From: Paenibacillus sp. | Lineage (GTDB): Bacteria > Bacillota > Bacilli > Paenibacillales > YIM-B00363 | DNA length: 64,000 nucleotides | Direction of reading: 5' to 3' | NCBI RefSeq assembly: GCF_031177825.1 | Contig: NZ_JAPSKE010000001.1 | Coordinates: forward strand, 310,001 to 374,000 | In this document: positions 26,853 to 34,078 of the stretch, piece after piece | Position numbering within the stretch: the first letter of the stretch is position 1 | Layout: every line of letters begins with the position of its first letter | The notes under the pieces: model-generated | Told to the model about the DNA's origin: nothing | The model's input: only the letters and a program-made list of their open reading frames with translations | Databases searched by the model: none | Program-made: the position numbers and the translations under genes

Positions 26853-28580
26853 TTAGTCGTCGATCGTGGAAAGGTCGCCGAGCGGCAAGCCCAGCTCCTT
26901 CGCCTTCAATACCCGGCGCATGATCTTGCCCGAACGCGTCTTCGGCAGCTTGTCGATCACTTCGATCTCCCGCGGCGCCGCGTGCGCGGCGAGCCCCGTC
27001 TTCACGTGCTGCTTGAGCTCTTCGAGGAGCTCCGGCGTTTCGACGTAATCCTCCCGGAGGGAGACGAACGCTTTAATGATCGAGCCGCGCAGCGGATCCG
27101 GCTTGCCGATGACGCCCGCCTCCGCGACCGCCGGATGTTCGACGAGCTTGCTCTCGACCTCGAACGGTCCGACCCGCTCGCCGGACGTATTGATGACGTC
27201 GTCGACGCGGCCTTGGAACCAGAAGTATCCGTCCTCGTCCATGTATGCCGAATCGCCGGAGACGTACCAGCCCTTCAGCTTGAAGTACTCCTCGTACTTC
27301 GCCGGGTTGTTCCAGATGCGACGCATCATCGACGGCCAACCGACTTGCAGCGCCAGGTTGCCGAGGGTGTACGGCGGCACTTCGTTGCCTTCGTCGTCGA
27401 TGATCGCCGCCTTCGTACCCGGAATGGGCTTCCCCATCGAGCCCGGGCGGATATCCATGCACGGCGTGTTTACGATCATGTGCGCCCCGGTCTCCGTCAT
27501 CCACCACGTATCGTGAATCCGCTGTTTGTACACCTTCATGCCCCAGCGGATCACTTCCGGATTCAGCGGCTCGCCGACGGACAAGACGTGACGAAGACTG
27601 GTCAGATCATATCGCTCCGCGTCGTCGTCTCCCGCGGACATCAGCATCCGGAAGGCGGTCGGCGCGCTGTACCACACCGTAACCTTATAATCCTGAATCG
27701 TCGAATACCAGCGGTCCGCCGAATACCGTCCGCCGCGGATCAGGTTCGTCGCCCCGTTCAGCCACGGCGCGAAGATGCCGTACGACGTGCCCGTTACCCA
27801 GCCCGGATCGGCCGTACACCAGTAGACGTCGTCTTCCCGCAGGTCCAGCACCCAGTGGCCCGTGATATACTGCTGCAGCATCGCGCCGTGCACGTGCAGC
27901 ACGCCCTTAGGCTTACCCGTCGATCCGGACGTGTAGTGCAAAATCATCGGATGCTCGAGGTCGACCCATTCGATGTCCAGCTCTTCGGAAGCCGCGTCGA
28001 TCAACGCCTTGTAGCTCGCCTCGCGGTCTTCGAGCTCGCCCTCGCCGTCGATCAACACGATATGCTTCAGATGCGGCAGACGCTCCTTCGGAATGCGCGA
28101 CTTCAGCGCGTTCGTCGTCACGATGACGGAAGCTTCCGCGTCGGCGAGGCGGTCTTCCACCGCGCCTTCCATGAACGCTTCGAACAGCGGTCCGACGATC
28201 GCGCCGATTTTCAGCGCGCCGATGACGCCCGCGTAAATTTCCGGCGTCCGCGGCATGAAGAAGAAGATGCGGTCGCCCTTCTGCACGCCGAGCGAGCGGA
28301 ACGCGTTGCCGAACCGGTTCGAGAACTTGCGCATCTCCTCGAACGTGAACGTCTGAGCGCCGCCGTCGTCCGCGTAGATGAGCGCCGTCTTATCCCGGCG
28401 ATGCGTCGTCGTGTGCTTGTCGATCGCTTCGTACCCCATATTCACCTTTCCTGTGGCGTGCCAGGAAAACTCGGCATGGATGTCCTCCCACCGGAAAGTA
28501 GCGTAAGTTTGTTCGTAAGAAGATAAGTTCGATGGCTTGCCTGCGCTTGGAATAATTTCGTGCGTATGCATCTCTTGCAT
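26853..28580 (-). CDS. acsA: Acetyl-CoA synthetase (AMP-forming)
   Basis: 575 residues from the ATG at 28580, chosen because GAGAGGAGTGCAACGCC precedes it. The adenylating-enzyme core is complete: YTSGSTGKPKG at the AMP-binding P loop, WWMTETGAHM for the substrate pocket, the SGDSAYMDEDGYFWFQGR hinge, and a C-terminal KTRSGKIMRR containing the acylatable lysine that sirtuins deacetylate. It makes acetyl-CoA from acetate, ATP and CoA. The length matches the Bacillus AcsA subfamily. A cre-like site and an 11-bp triple repeat lie upstream, suggesting carbon catabolite control. Confidence 0.92.
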   Translation of the reverse strand: MQEMHTHEIIPSAGKPSNLSSYEQTYATFRWEDIHAEFSWHATGKVNMGYEAIDKHTTTHRRDKTALIYADDGGAQTFTFEEMRKFSNRFGNAFRSLGVQKGDRIFFFMPRTPEIYAGVIGALKIGAIVGPLFEAFMEGAVEDRLADAEASVIVTTNALKSRIPKERLPHLKHIVLIDGEGELEDREASYKALIDAASEELDIEWVDLEHPMILHYTSGSTGKPKGVLHVHGAMLQQYITGHWVLDLREDDVYWCTADPGWVTGTSYGIFAPWLNGATNLIRGGRYSADRWYSTIQDYKVTVWYSAPTAFRMLMSAGDDDAERYDLTSLRHVLSVGEPLNPEVIRWGMKVYKQRIHDTWWMTETGAHMIVNTPCMDIRPGSMGKPIPGTKAAIIDDEGNEVPPYTLGNLALQVGWPSMMRRIWNNPAKYEEYFKLKGWYVSGDSAYMDEDGYFWFQGRVDDVINTSGERVGPFEVESKLVEHPAVAEAGVIGKPDPLRGSIIKAFVSLREDYVETPELLEELKQHVKTGLAAHAAPREIEVIDKLPKTRSGKIMRRVLKAKELGLPLGDLSTIDD

Positions 28581-28616
28581 GGCGTTGCACTCCTCTCGAT
28601 CCGACGGTTGGTAAAG

Positions 28617-28650
28617 TAAGCGTTTTATAAGCATTATATAAGCGTTTCCA
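28617..28650 (-). promoter_or_regulatory. Triple 11-bp repeat and cre-like site in the acsA promoter
   Basis: On + the repeats read TAAGCGTTTTA, TAAGCATTATA and TAAGCGTTTCC, each starting 11 bp after the last (28617, 28628, 28639). In minus sense the outer repeat gives TTGGAAACGCTTATA, which fits the catabolite-responsive-element pattern with one mismatch and lies over TATAAT- and TATAAA-like -10 boxes. Bacillus acsA is known to be repressed by CcpA. Confidence 0.5.
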
Positions 28651-28853
28651 AAGATGCGCCAGTCCATTTCTCGTCCAAAAATGAGAAATCCGCCGAAAGC
28701 ACCCCTTCATTTACCACCATACCACAGATCTCCGGGTCACAAAACGGTCACATTTTACTTTTTTTTAAGTTTTCTTTCATCTTCGTTTCAGCTTTCTCCC
28801 CTACTATCGTAATCGGAAATTTTCCACAACGCGCCAAGGAGGGTTTTCGAAAG

Positions 28854-30005
28854 ATGAGGAAAACAAAGAGAAAATGGATGTTGACGGGCTTACTGCTCGT
28901 CGGCTCGCTGCTGCCGGCCGGAACCGCCGGAGCGGCGGGCGAATTGACCGTCTACGCCGCCCAGCCGTTCATCGCGGTGACGCCGGGCGAATCGGTCACC
29001 CACAGCGTCGAGCTGATCAACGAGACGGACGTCGTGCAGAAGGCGACGCTGTCCGTTACGGGCCTCCCGGACGGCTGGACGTACGAGTTGACGAGCGGCG
29101 GCAAGAACGCCCGCGAAATCGCGGTGAAGCCGGACGCCTCGTCGACGGCGACGCTCGACATCGACGTCCCGCTGCAGGTGGAACGCGGCGTCTATCGGTT
29201 CACGCTGTCGGCCGGCAACGGCAACACGCTCCCTCTCGCCGTCGAAGTGACGGAACAAGGCATCTACGAGACAGAGCTCACGACGGAGCAGCCGAACATC
29301 GAAGGCCATGCCGACGCGTCCTTCACCTATAGCGCTTCGCTTCGAAACCGCACCGCGGAAAATCAAATGTACGCGCTCCGCGCGGAGACGCCTGGCGCCG
29401 GCTGGGAAGTGTCGTTCACCGTCTCCGGCGAACGCGTCTCCTCCGTCGACGTCGAAGCGGGCGCGACCGAGACGGTGTCGGTGAAGGTCACGCCGCCGCA
29501 GCAGGTCGAAGCCGGCACGTACACGATTCCGATCGTCGCGGAGACGAGTGCGACGTCGGCTACGCTCGAGCTGCAAACCGCGATTATCGGGCGATACGAC
29601 ATCGAACTTACGACGCCTTCGGGACTGCTCAGCACGGACGTTACGGCGGGAGGCGACAAGAAGCTGGAGCTTCTCGTGAAAAACACCGGCTCCGTCGAGC
29701 TGACGGACGTCAACCTGTCCTCCAGCACGCCGATCGATTGGACGGTCGAATTCGAGCCTGCGACGATCGACGCCATTCCGCCGGGAGAATCGCGGACCGT
29801 CGTCGCGACGCTGAATGCCGCAGGCGCCGCGCTCGCGGGCGACTATGCGCTTAGCGTTACGGCTTCCGCTCCGGAAGCGTCTTCCGACGCGCAGTTCCGC
29901 GTCAGCGTCAAGACGTCCGTCGTATGGGGCTGGTTCGGCATTCTGATCATCGTCGTCGTCCTCGGGGGGCTCGGCTATCTGTTCCGTACGTACGGGAGGC
30001 GATAA
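28854..30005 (+). CDS. Exported NEW3-domain protein, membrane-anchored, of an ABC transport operon
   Basis: 383 residues with a Sec signal peptide (MRKTKRKWMLTGLLLVGSLL, cut near AGAAGE) and AAGGAGGGTTTTCGAAAG before the ATG. The body is a series of beta-sandwich modules resembling NEW3 (alpha-galactosidase-associated) and COG1470 domains; the VELINETDVVQKATLSVTGLP pattern recurs as LLVKNTGSVELTDVNLSSSTP. A single membrane segment at about 358-378 (WGWFGILIIVVVLGGLGYL) is followed by a short basic tail. The gene is tightly linked to an ABC ATPase and permease, so it may present or sense a substrate outside the membrane. The substrate is unknown. Confidence 0.82.
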   Translation: MRKTKRKWMLTGLLLVGSLLPAGTAGAAGELTVYAAQPFIAVTPGESVTHSVELINETDVVQKATLSVTGLPDGWTYELTSGGKNAREIAVKPDASSTATLDIDVPLQVERGVYRFTLSAGNGNTLPLAVEVTEQGIYETELTTEQPNIEGHADASFTYSASLRNRTAENQMYALRAETPGAGWEVSFTVSGERVSSVDVEAGATETVSVKVTPPQQVEAGTYTIPIVAETSATSATLELQTAIIGRYDIELTTPSGLLSTDVTAGGDKKLELLVKNTGSVELTDVNLSSSTPIDWTVEFEPATIDAIPPGESRTVVATLNAAGAALAGDYALSVTASAPEASSDAQFRVSVKTSVVWGWFGILIIVVVLGGLGYLFRTYGRR

Positions 30006-30008
30006 GCG

Positions 30009-30959
30009 ATGACGGCGAAGGAACCGATCATCCGCCTGTACCACGTCACGAAGCAATACGGCGAACAGAAAGCGGTCGACGACTTGAACCTGTCGATTTA
30101 CCCGGGCGAAATCTTCGGATTGCTCGGCCCGAACGGCGCGGGCAAGTCGACGACGATCTTGATGCTGCTCGGCCTCTCGGAGCCGACGGACGGCAAGGTC
30201 AGCGTCTGCGGCCTCGATTCGGTACGCCAATCGATCGAAGTGAAGCGCAAGGTCGGGTATCTTCCCGACGACGTCGGATTTTACGAAGACCGGACCGGTT
30301 TCGAAAATTTAATGTACACCGCAAGGCTGAACCGGCTGTCGGAGTTCGAGGCTCGCGAGCGGGCCGAGAAATGGCTGACGCGCGTCGGCCTAACGGATGC
30401 GCGCGACAAGCCGGTGGGCGCCTACTCGCGCGGGATGCGGCAGCGGCTCGGGCTCGCCGACGTGCTCATGAAGGAGCCCGAGGTCATGATCCTCGACGAG
30501 CCGACGCTCGGCCTTGACCCGGAGGGGATGAGGCAGCTGCTCGACCTCATTAAGGCGCTGTCGCGCGAACGGCAAATGACGGTGCTGCTCTCTTCTCACC
30601 ACCTGCATCAGGTGCAGTCGATCTGCGATCGCGTCGGCCTGTTCGTCAAGGGCAAGCTCGTCGGACTCGGCGGCATCCCCGAGCTGTCCCGCGAGTTGTT
30701 CGGCGAAGAATCGATTCGCATCGAGTCGACGGTCGAACCGGCGGACGACGCGATGCTGGAAGCCGTCCGGGCCATCGACGGCGTCATCCGCGCCGAACCG
30801 AGCGACGGCGGCTTCGTCATCGACGCGGAGCGAGACGTGGCCGCGGACGTAGCGAACCTCGTTGTCGGACGAGGCGCGAAGCTGCATGAGCTAAAGCGCA
30901 AGACGTTCGGCTTGGACGAAATCTATCACCGGTATTTCGAAGGGAGGGGTTCGGCGTGA
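30009..30959 (+). CDS. ABC transporter ATP-binding protein
   Basis: 316 residues. Walker A is GPNGAGKSTT (about 43-52), signature YSRGMRQRLGLAD (near 141), Walker B VMILDEPTLGLD, and the switch histidine lies in LLSSHH. The C-terminal extension of about 90 residues (VEPADDAMLEAVRAIDG) is the beta-strand domain of ABC-2 type ATPases. It starts three bases after the NEW3 gene and overlaps the permease by four bases, so the three form one transcript. The direction of transport cannot be read from sequence; ABC-2 systems are usually exporters. Confidence 0.92.
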   Translation: MTAKEPIIRLYHVTKQYGEQKAVDDLNLSIYPGEIFGLLGPNGAGKSTTILMLLGLSEPTDGKVSVCGLDSVRQSIEVKRKVGYLPDDVGFYEDRTGFENLMYTARLNRLSEFEARERAEKWLTRVGLTDARDKPVGAYSRGMRQRLGLADVLMKEPEVMILDEPTLGLDPEGMRQLLDLIKALSRERQMTVLLSSHHLHQVQSICDRVGLFVKGKLVGLGGIPELSRELFGEESIRIESTVEPADDAMLEAVRAIDGVIRAEPSDGGFVIDAERDVAADVANLVVGRGAKLHELKRKTFGLDEIYHRYFEGRGSA

Positions 30960-31957
30960 AGACGCCGCTCGCTTCTTGGCCGGCCGCGCTGCGCGCGCGG
31001 CTCGCCGCCCCCGAACGGGACCGGACGTACCACCCGTTCTCCGCGATGGTGCGCAAGGAGCTGTCGGATCATATCCGCAGCTGGCGCACGAACATCCTGC
31101 TCTTGATCGTCGGCCTTACCTGCATCGCCTCCATCTACGCGGTGCTGAACGGACTCGACCGCAACGCGGAGTTGGACGATACGGTGAAGCAGTTTCTGTT
31201 CTTGCGGCTGTTCACCGCGACCGACGGAACGATCCCGTCGTTCATTACGTTCGTCGGCTTCCTCGGCCCGCTGCTCGGCATCGGCATGGGGTTCGACGCG
31301 ATCCAGAACGAGCGCGGCCGCGGCACGCTGAGCCGGACGCTGGCGCAGCCGGTGCCGCGCGACTATATCATCAACGCGAAGTTCGTCGCGGCGCTCGCCA
31401 TCGTCGGCACGCTGTTCGTCGCGATGGGATTCCTCGTCATGGCGCTCGGCATCCTGATGACCGGCATTCCGCCGACGCCGGAGCAATTCGCGCGCATGTT
31501 CCTGTTCCTGCTCGCGTCCGTCGTCTACGTCGCCTTCTGGCTCAACCTGTCGATCCTGTTCTCCGTCCGGATGCGCAGCGCCGCGACGTCGGCGTTGTCG
31601 GGGCTCGGGTTATGGATTTTCTTCGTCCTGTTCTACCCGATTCTCGTGAACGTCGTCGTCGGCGCGCTTTCGCCGCCGACCGAATACGAAGCGGCGACCT
31701 GGACGCAGTGGCTGCTGCGCGCCAGCCCGAACGCGCTGTTCCAAGAGGCGACCAGCACGCTGCTCGTGCCGGAGATGCGCACGATCAGCGGCTTCCTGAC
31801 GATGGAGCAAGCGGTCGGCGCCATTCCGGCGCCGCTGCCGCTCGGCCAGAGCCTGCTTCTCGTCTGGCCGCAAATGACGGCGCTCGTCGCGGGCACCTTG
31901 ATCTGCTTCGGCATCTCCTATCTCGGCTTCATGCGCCAAGAAATTCGCGCGCGTTGA
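30956..31957 (+). CDS. ABC-2 type transporter permease
   Basis: 333 residues with six predicted membrane segments: NILLLIVGLTCIASIYAVL, FITFVGFLGPLLGIGMGF, VAALAIVGTLFVAMGFLVMA, FLFLLASVVYVAFWLNL, LSGLGLWIFFVLFYPILV and a final MTALVAGTLICFGISYLGF. Between the second and third lies the QNERGRGTLSRTLAQPVPRD element typical of ABC-2 permeases, which contacts the ATPase. The start overlaps the ATPase stop. A perfect 17-bp terminator follows. With the NEW3 protein this forms a complete but unassigned export system. Confidence 0.9.
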   Translation: MKTPLASWPAALRARLAAPERDRTYHPFSAMVRKELSDHIRSWRTNILLLIVGLTCIASIYAVLNGLDRNAELDDTVKQFLFLRLFTATDGTIPSFITFVGFLGPLLGIGMGFDAIQNERGRGTLSRTLAQPVPRDYIINAKFVAALAIVGTLFVAMGFLVMALGILMTGIPPTPEQFARMFLFLLASVVYVAFWLNLSILFSVRMRSAATSALSGLGLWIFFVLFYPILVNVVVGALSPPTEYEAATWTQWLLRASPNALFQEATSTLLVPEMRTISGFLTMEQAVGAIPAPLPLGQSLLLVWPQMTALVAGTLICFGISYLGFMRQEIRAR

Positions 31958-31966
31958 TCGGGACGC

Positions 31967-32005
31967 AAAAAGGAGCTCTCCGTCTCCAACGGAGAGCTCC
32001 TTTTT
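31967..32005. terminator. Perfect bidirectional terminator after the ABC operon
   Basis: AAAAAGGAGCTCTCCGT pairs exactly with ACGGAGAGCTCCTTTTT around a 5-nt loop (CTCCA). The end of the stem supplies the T run on both strands. Confidence 0.9.
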
Positions 32006-32055
32006 CATTTTCAAGCCATGATGTAACGCTGCAAACAAGACTTGTGATGTGGCCG

Positions 32056-32232
32056 CAATTGGGGAGGAGTTCCTCAAATATTGGGTCGGCATGCCTCAAA
32101 AATTGAGGAGCATCGCCCCGATTCAATGCTGCCTGCCGAGCCGAGACCTGTGTTGCGAGTACAATTGGGGACGGTTTCCTCCCATTATTGGGGCAACGTG
32201 CCCCTAAAAATTGAGGAGGAGTGCCTCGATTC
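32056..32232 (+). repeat. Composite intergenic repeat, copy B
   Basis: Two blocks of three hairpin-like subunits (about 23 bp each) flank a 38-bp spacer (32124-32161). The first block reads CAATTGGGGAGGAGTTCCTC, then ATTGGGTCGGCATGCCTCAA, then AATTGAGGAGCATCGCCCCG. The second block repeats the order with about 75 percent agreement, ending ATTGAGGAGGAGTGCCTCGA. It occupies the gap between the ABC terminator and the patatin gene terminator. The minus strand is open through it, giving NRG-x-PPQFL-like peptides, but there is no ribosome site. Confidence 0.75.
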
Positions 32233-32242
32233 ACGGGTCAGC

Positions 32243-32272
32243 AAAAGAAAAAGACCACGAAATCAATCGTGG
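32243..32272 (-). terminator. Terminator of the patatin-like gene
   Basis: A CCACGA / TCGTGG stem with an AATCAA loop is followed in minus sense by TCTTTTTCTTTT. It abuts the composite repeat. Confidence 0.75.
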
Positions 32273-32300
32273 CCTTCGAAAACACTCGAGGGCATCCGCA

Positions 32301-33179
32301 CTACCGCGCCGGCGCCCCCGCTGCGATCCACGAGCGCAGCTTCTCGCGCGCCGCTTCGGCGTCCGCTTCGCCCAACTCGTACAGCGAACCGAGCAGCGAC
32401 TGGTCCTTCTCCATCCGGCCTACCGGCAGCGCCTTCGAAGGTTGAACGACGAACGCGCGCCCCTCCGCCTCCAACTGCCGCACGAGCGCCATCGTATCGT
32501 TGTAGACGCGCTCCCTCCGGACCATCGCCTCGACGAGCTTCGGGTATTTTCGATAAATCCACCCCGCCAGCCGCTTCCGCTTGAACGGTTTGATCCGATA
32601 CGTCGCATCCTTCGTCAGCACGACGACGACGCGGTCGCAGCCGTCTTCGAGCGCCTTCCGCACGGGAATCGGATCGGCGACGCCGCCGTCGTACATCGGC
32701 TTGCCGCCGACGTTCACCGGCGGCGAGAAGAACGGCAGGCTGCTGGAGGCGCGCAGCACCGCCATGAAGCTCTGCTTGTCCCGCGCCCAGACGTCGTTCG
32801 CGTAATACGACGCCTCCCCCGTCTCCGGGTCGGTCGTCCCGGCGACGAACGTCTCTGGAATCTTGAATAACGTCTCGTAATCGAGCAGATCGATTTCGTT
32901 CGGGATGCGATCGAAGATGAAATCCATGCCGAACATGCTTCCTTTACGAATCCAGTTGCGAATGCTTAAGTATTCCGGGTGCCCGACGTAATCGATCGTG
33001 ACGCGCCGGTTGCGGCCCCGCTGCCTCGACAAGTACGAGACGGCGTTGCACGCTCCGGCCGAGACGCCGATCACGTAAGGAAAATACAAATCGTCTTCCA
33101 TGAATCGTTCGAGGACGCCGCCGGTATACACCCCGCGCATGCCTCCGCCTTCCAGCACCAGTCCCAGTTTCTCCCCCAT
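32301..33179 (-). CDS. Patatin-like phospholipase
   Basis: 292 residues. The oxyanion loop is GGGMRG (11-16), the nucleophile is S40 in GVSAG, and the catalytic partner is D164 in YDGG, so the Ser-Asp dyad is intact. The C-terminal part includes a basic stretch (PFKRKRLAGWIYRKYPK) common in the RssA/YjjU-type bacterial patatins. There is no signal peptide; activity would be on the cytoplasmic face, hydrolysing lipid acyl esters. It lies 34 bp downstream of the UPF0173 hydrolase gene on the same strand, so a two-gene operon is likely. Confidence 0.88.
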   Translation of the reverse strand: MGEKLGLVLEGGGMRGVYTGGVLERFMEDDLYFPYVIGVSAGACNAVSYLSRQRGRNRRVTIDYVGHPEYLSIRNWIRKGSMFGMDFIFDRIPNEIDLLDYETLFKIPETFVAGTTDPETGEASYYANDVWARDKQSFMAVLRASSSLPFFSPPVNVGGKPMYDGGVADPIPVRKALEDGCDRVVVVLTKDATYRIKPFKRKRLAGWIYRKYPKLVEAMVRRERVYNDTMALVRQLEAEGRAFVVQPSKALPVGRMEKDQSLLGSLYELGEADAEAAREKLRSWIAAGAPAR

Positions 33180-33213
33180 CCTTGTCCAACCGCCCCTCGA
33201 TCCTTCTCTGCTC

Positions 33214-33903
33214 TTACACCTCTAACGTATCTCCCGGCTTCAGGGCGTGTCCGATCAAACCTCGCTCCTCGAGACGTCGAACGAACGACGCGCCGTCCTG
33301 CCGAATCGGGGGGAACGTATCGTAATGCATCGGGATGACGTGCTTCGCGCCGATCCACGTCGCCGCATCCAGCGCGTCGACGGGATCCATGGTGAAGTGT
33401 CCGCCGATCGGCAGCGCCGTCACGTCGATGCGATGCCGCTCCCCGATCAGCTTCAGGTCGGAAAACAGCGCCGTATCCCCGGTATGGTACATCGTCTTCC
33501 CGCCCATCGTCAGCAGGACGCCTACGGGTTGCCCCGCGTAATGCAATCCGTCTTCATCCTCGTAGGAAGAGCTGTGGAACGCCTGCGTCATCTTCACGCG
33601 AATCCCGTTCCACTCGTAGGTTCCGCCGGTGTTCATACCGACGGTCTCGGCCCCCTTCCGCGCAAGCAGGGTCGCCAGCTCCACGACCGCGACGATCGGG
33701 CAGTCGTTCGCCTTCGCTACGGCGACGGCGTCCGACGTATGGTCGCCATGACCGTGCGTCAGCACGATGCCGTCGACGTTCAGCTCTTCCGGCTTGATCG
33801 GCGCCGTCGGGTTCCCCGTCAGGAAAGGGTCGATAACCACGCGCTTGCCGTCCGCTTCGACCAAGAAGCAGGCATGCCCTAAAAACGTAATCCGCAATTT
33901 CAT
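33214..33903 (-). CDS. UPF0173 metal-dependent hydrolase (beta-lactamase fold)
   Basis: 229 residues, starting MKLRITFLGHACFLVEADG after GAAGGAGAG. The metallo-beta-lactamase signature HGHGDHTSD is at 50-58, a further His ligand lies in GGTYEWNG...MTQAFHSS, and YHTGDTALFSD and a C-terminal MHYDTFP complete the two-zinc site. Members of UPF0173 (YtkL in Bacillus) lack a defined substrate. It is soluble and cytoplasmic. Upstream, the 174 bp to the pullulanase start holds only divergent promoter sequence as far as I can see. Confidence 0.9.
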   Translation of the reverse strand: MKLRITFLGHACFLVEADGKRVVIDPFLTGNPTAPIKPEELNVDGIVLTHGHGDHTSDAVAVAKANDCPIVAVVELATLLARKGAETVGMNTGGTYEWNGIRVKMTQAFHSSSYEDEDGLHYAGQPVGVLLTMGGKTMYHTGDTALFSDLKLIGERHRIDVTALPIGGHFTMDPVDALDAATWIGAKHVIPMHYDTFPPIRQDGASFVRRLEERGLIGHALKPGDTLEV

Positions 33904-34078
33904 CTCTCCTTCGCTTGTTCCATAGAATGATTAGTACGGCTTACCTTAACGATAACATACTCGTCTCGAAATCGAAAAATCGCGAGTGTAATGCCGTTTC
34001 GATTCGCTTACAATGAGTATCAGCGAGGTAGGACGACCCGGGCGGACGGACATCCAGAAAAGAGGCGAAGTCGACATC

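Noticed and set aside
31929..32234. A 101-codon minus frame covering composite repeat copy B
   Set aside because: It crosses a perfect bidirectional terminator and is a translation of repeat units; treated as a repeat and not as a protein.
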